DNA of 30,136 bases from DATAMF01 sp964472565. GTDB lineage: Bacteria > Chloroflexota > Anaerolineae > Aggregatilineales > Aggregatilineaceae. Below the pieces are notes generated by a model that was not told the origin of the DNA, did no database searches, and saw only the letters and a program-made list of their open reading frames with translations. This document shows, piece by piece, positions 28,849 through 30,136 of the stretch. The translations under genes and the position numbers were made by a program. The DNA is taken from positions 1 to 30,136 of the forward strand of contig CAYYNB010000067.1 of the NCBI GenBank assembly GCA_964472565.1, written 5' to 3'. How positions within the stretch are numbered: the first letter of the stretch is position 1; every line of letters begins with the position of its first letter.

Positions 28849-29342
28849 CCGTAGACAATATCACTCTCGTGCTGGGCGGAACGTTGACCGGGCTTCTGGC
28901 GGGGTTGTTGTATGGCTTCAGCGTTATGGTAATGCCCGCGCTGCGCAGTCTGAAAGCAATTCAACATCTGGCCGTGATGCAGGTGCTCAATATCAAAATC
29001 CTCAATGCGGCGTTTTTTCTGCTGTTTTTCGGCCCCGCGCTGCTGCTTCCATTCGCCGCTTTTTTACACTGGGGCAGCACGGCCTTTGTGCCTTTGGTCG
29101 CCGCGTCACTGCTGCACCTTGTCGGCGTGAACGGTATCACCATTGTGGGCAATGTTCCGCTGAATGATCGCCTGGCTGCTCTGGACCTGGATCAGCTTTC
29201 CGATGCAGAAGCCGAGCGGGTCAGACAGGACTATCATGGCCCGAACGCCGCCTGGGTACGCTTCCATGCACTCCGTACGATGGCGGCGATTCTGGCTGTC
29301 GGACTCGTCTTTATCGCCTGTCTCTTGAAGGGTTCTGAATAA
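28845..29342 (+). CDS. DUF1772 / anthrone-oxygenase-like membrane protein
   Basis: The product of 165 residues has four hydrophobic segments, the first within LVLGGTLTGLLAGLLYGFSV and the last MAAILAVGLVFIACLL. The conserved DUF1772 pattern GNVPLNDRLAALDLDQLSDA, followed by a W and H in AAWVRFHALRT, is present. Some DUF1772 members act in polyketide (anthrone) oxidation, but most bacterial ones are uncharacterised. The four-base overlap with the MerR gene and the following NAD(P)-binding gene suggest a small stress- or compound-response operon. Confidence 0.87.
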   Translation: MTVDNITLVLGGTLTGLLAGLLYGFSVMVMPALRSLKAIQHLAVMQVLNIKILNAAFFLLFFGPALLLPFAAFLHWGSTAFVPLVAASLLHLVGVNGITIVGNVPLNDRLAALDLDQLSDAEAERVRQDYHGPNAAWVRFHALRTMAAILAVGLVFIACLLKGSE

Positions 29343-29357
29343 GAAGGAGTAAACGGT

Positions 29358-29990
29358 ATGAAAATCGCAGTCATTGGTGCAACGGGCAATACAGGAGCTA
29401 ATTTTGTCGAACACGCACTGGAGCGGGGACATCTGATCACCGCGCTGGTACGTTCTCCGCACAAACTCACTATCCACCATCCGAACCTGAGTGTGATCCA
29501 GGGGGATGTGCTTAACGCGGACGATGTCGCACGCACCGTGCGCGGACAGGATGCGATTTTTATCGCCCTGGGCACGGGCAAAGTGCCGAAAAAATCGAGC
29601 ATTCGCACTGATGGGACGCGCCAGATTGTGGAGGTGTTGCAGGCGTCTGGCGAAAGGCCGCAGATCGTCGTGCTGAGTTCGCTCGGTGTGGGGGACAGCC
29701 AGCAGCAAATGCCGTTTTACTGGCGCTGGATGCTCAATCTGATGTTAGGTCGCGCTTTTTCTGATCACGGTCAGCAGGAGCTAATCCTGCGTGCCAGCCC
29801 GCTTCCCTATACGATTCTGCGTCCCACTTTCATGAACGATAAGGCGGGAATGGGCCAGCCCAAAATGACCACTGCGCCCGAAATGGTCAACGTCACGCCC
29901 TCGCTTTCCCGGACTGATGTGGCCGCGTTTGCCCTTCGCGCCATCGAACAGCCAGAAAATCACCCGCGAACGGTTGCGCTGACTGCCTGA
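29358..29990 (+). CDS. NAD(P)-binding SDR-like protein (NAD(P)H-binding family)
   Basis: The 210-residue product has the Rossmann motif VIGATGNTGANFVEHAL at about 5-21, VIQGDVLNADDV near 48, VVLSSLGVGDS near 105 and LPYTILRPTFMND near 155. This is the atypical SDR type (YwnB/biliverdin-reductase-B-like), which often reduces quinones or flavins or acts as a redox-sensing protein; the Tyr-Lys catalytic pair of classical SDRs is absent. The start has AAGGAG 8 bases upstream and lies 15 bases after the DUF1772 stop. It is the last gene of the MerR copy 2 operon. Confidence 0.9.
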   Translation: MKIAVIGATGNTGANFVEHALERGHLITALVRSPHKLTIHHPNLSVIQGDVLNADDVARTVRGQDAIFIALGTGKVPKKSSIRTDGTRQIVEVLQASGERPQIVVLSSLGVGDSQQQMPFYWRWMLNLMLGRAFSDHGQQELILRASPLPYTILRPTFMNDKAGMGQPKMTTAPEMVNVTPSLSRTDVAAFALRAIEQPENHPRTVALTA

Positions 29991-30002
29991 GCGGAATCAA
30001 AA

Positions 30003-30038
30003 ACCCCCTCGCGTAACCAATTGTGTAGGCGAGGGGGT
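30003..30038 (-). terminator. Intrinsic terminator, strong on the minus strand
   Basis: ACCCCCTCGC (30003-30012) and GCGAGGGGGT (30029-30038) form a perfect 10-bp stem around a 16-base loop. Read on the minus strand it is followed by TTTTGATT, so it best fits the end of the minus-strand gene entering from the right edge. It also lies 12 bases after the stop of the plus-strand operon and may stop both. Confidence 0.8.
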
Positions 30039-30047
30039 GGTGGAATC

Positions 30048-30136
30048 TTATTCGCTTAGCGAGGGCCGGCAGCACAACACTAACTGCTTCGCGGCGCGCA
30101 CATCATCCACACGCCCCACCGGAGTCGTGTGGGGAG
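30048..30136 (-). CDS. C-terminal end of an unknown protein (partial)
   Basis: On the minus strand the frame is open from the window edge to a TAA at 30050-30048 and encodes PHTTPVGRVDDVRAAKQLVL followed by CCRPSLSE. The other two frames are closed. The terminator 9 bases beyond the stop supports a real gene end. The fragment is too short for a family call. Confidence 0.45.
   Translation of the reverse strand, partial: PHTTPVGRVDDVRAAKQLVLCCRPSLSE

Noticed and set aside
1..30136. tRNA, rRNA, CRISPR or prophage features
   Set aside because: No tRNA-like cloverleaf, rRNA segment, regularly spaced repeat array or phage structural gene was recognised by reading; a covariance-model scan would be needed for certainty.

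Overview
The window reads as a compact, fairly GC-rich bacterial chromosome segment made of short operons on both strands, with tight or overlapping gene ends. No rRNA, tRNA or CRISPR array was recognised. The protein mix suggests an environmental Chloroflexota (Anaerolineae-like) bacterium: a lipoprotein sugar-dehydrogenase-like propeller, PD40 propeller, DM13 protein, LPG-synthase-type membrane protein, BTAD regulator, paralogous MerR/GyrI regulators and extended SDRs. This assignment is inference from family content, not from a phylogenetic marker.

Left part (1-6.5 kb): the tail of a membrane protein; a PhzF then sugar-dehydrogenase-like lipoprotein operon (minus); a divergent operon of an LPG-synthase-like membrane protein and a PD40 propeller; a membrane-anchored DM13 protein; and an AlkX/YcaQ-type DNA glycosylase followed by a short HicB-like ORF.

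Accessory island (about 6.53-8.47 kb): an AT-rich stretch between two imperfect copies of the end of a carboxymuconolactone decarboxylase (CMD) gene. It holds a broken RHS core fragment, an intact tandem SUKH (SMI1/KNR4) protein and, upstream of that on the same strand, open but stop-interrupted fragments that could be a dead toxin tip. I read it as a relic of a polymorphic RHS toxin-immunity locus.

Middle (8.2-16.2 kb): CMD and RarA (minus), a divergent SPL-like radical SAM protein, and a minus operon pairing an apparently unusual bifunctional-nuclease/dual-specificity-phosphatase (BFN-DSP) fusion with a 640-residue TPR protein. A methyltransferase, an unrecognised 153-residue protein and an extended SDR follow. 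The BFN-DSP fusion is the most unusual protein in the window.

16.2-21.7 kb: two paralogous SDRs separated by a secreted alpha/beta hydrolase gene that is bounded by a near-perfect 45-bp direct repeat; an EamA transporter; and an alkylation-repair operon (Ada-AlkA fusion plus Ogt).

Right part (21.8-30.1 kb): two MerR/GyrI-type regulators, each behind a promoter with a 19-bp spacer. One leads a BtrH-like gene, the other a DUF1772 protein and an NAD(P)-binding protein. Between them lie a 39-codon TerC stump, a methyltransferase, a small unknown protein, an HhH/beta-sandwich gene and a small secretion-signal-less companion, and a BTAD regulator. The window ends with a minus-strand terminator and the tail of an unknown gene.
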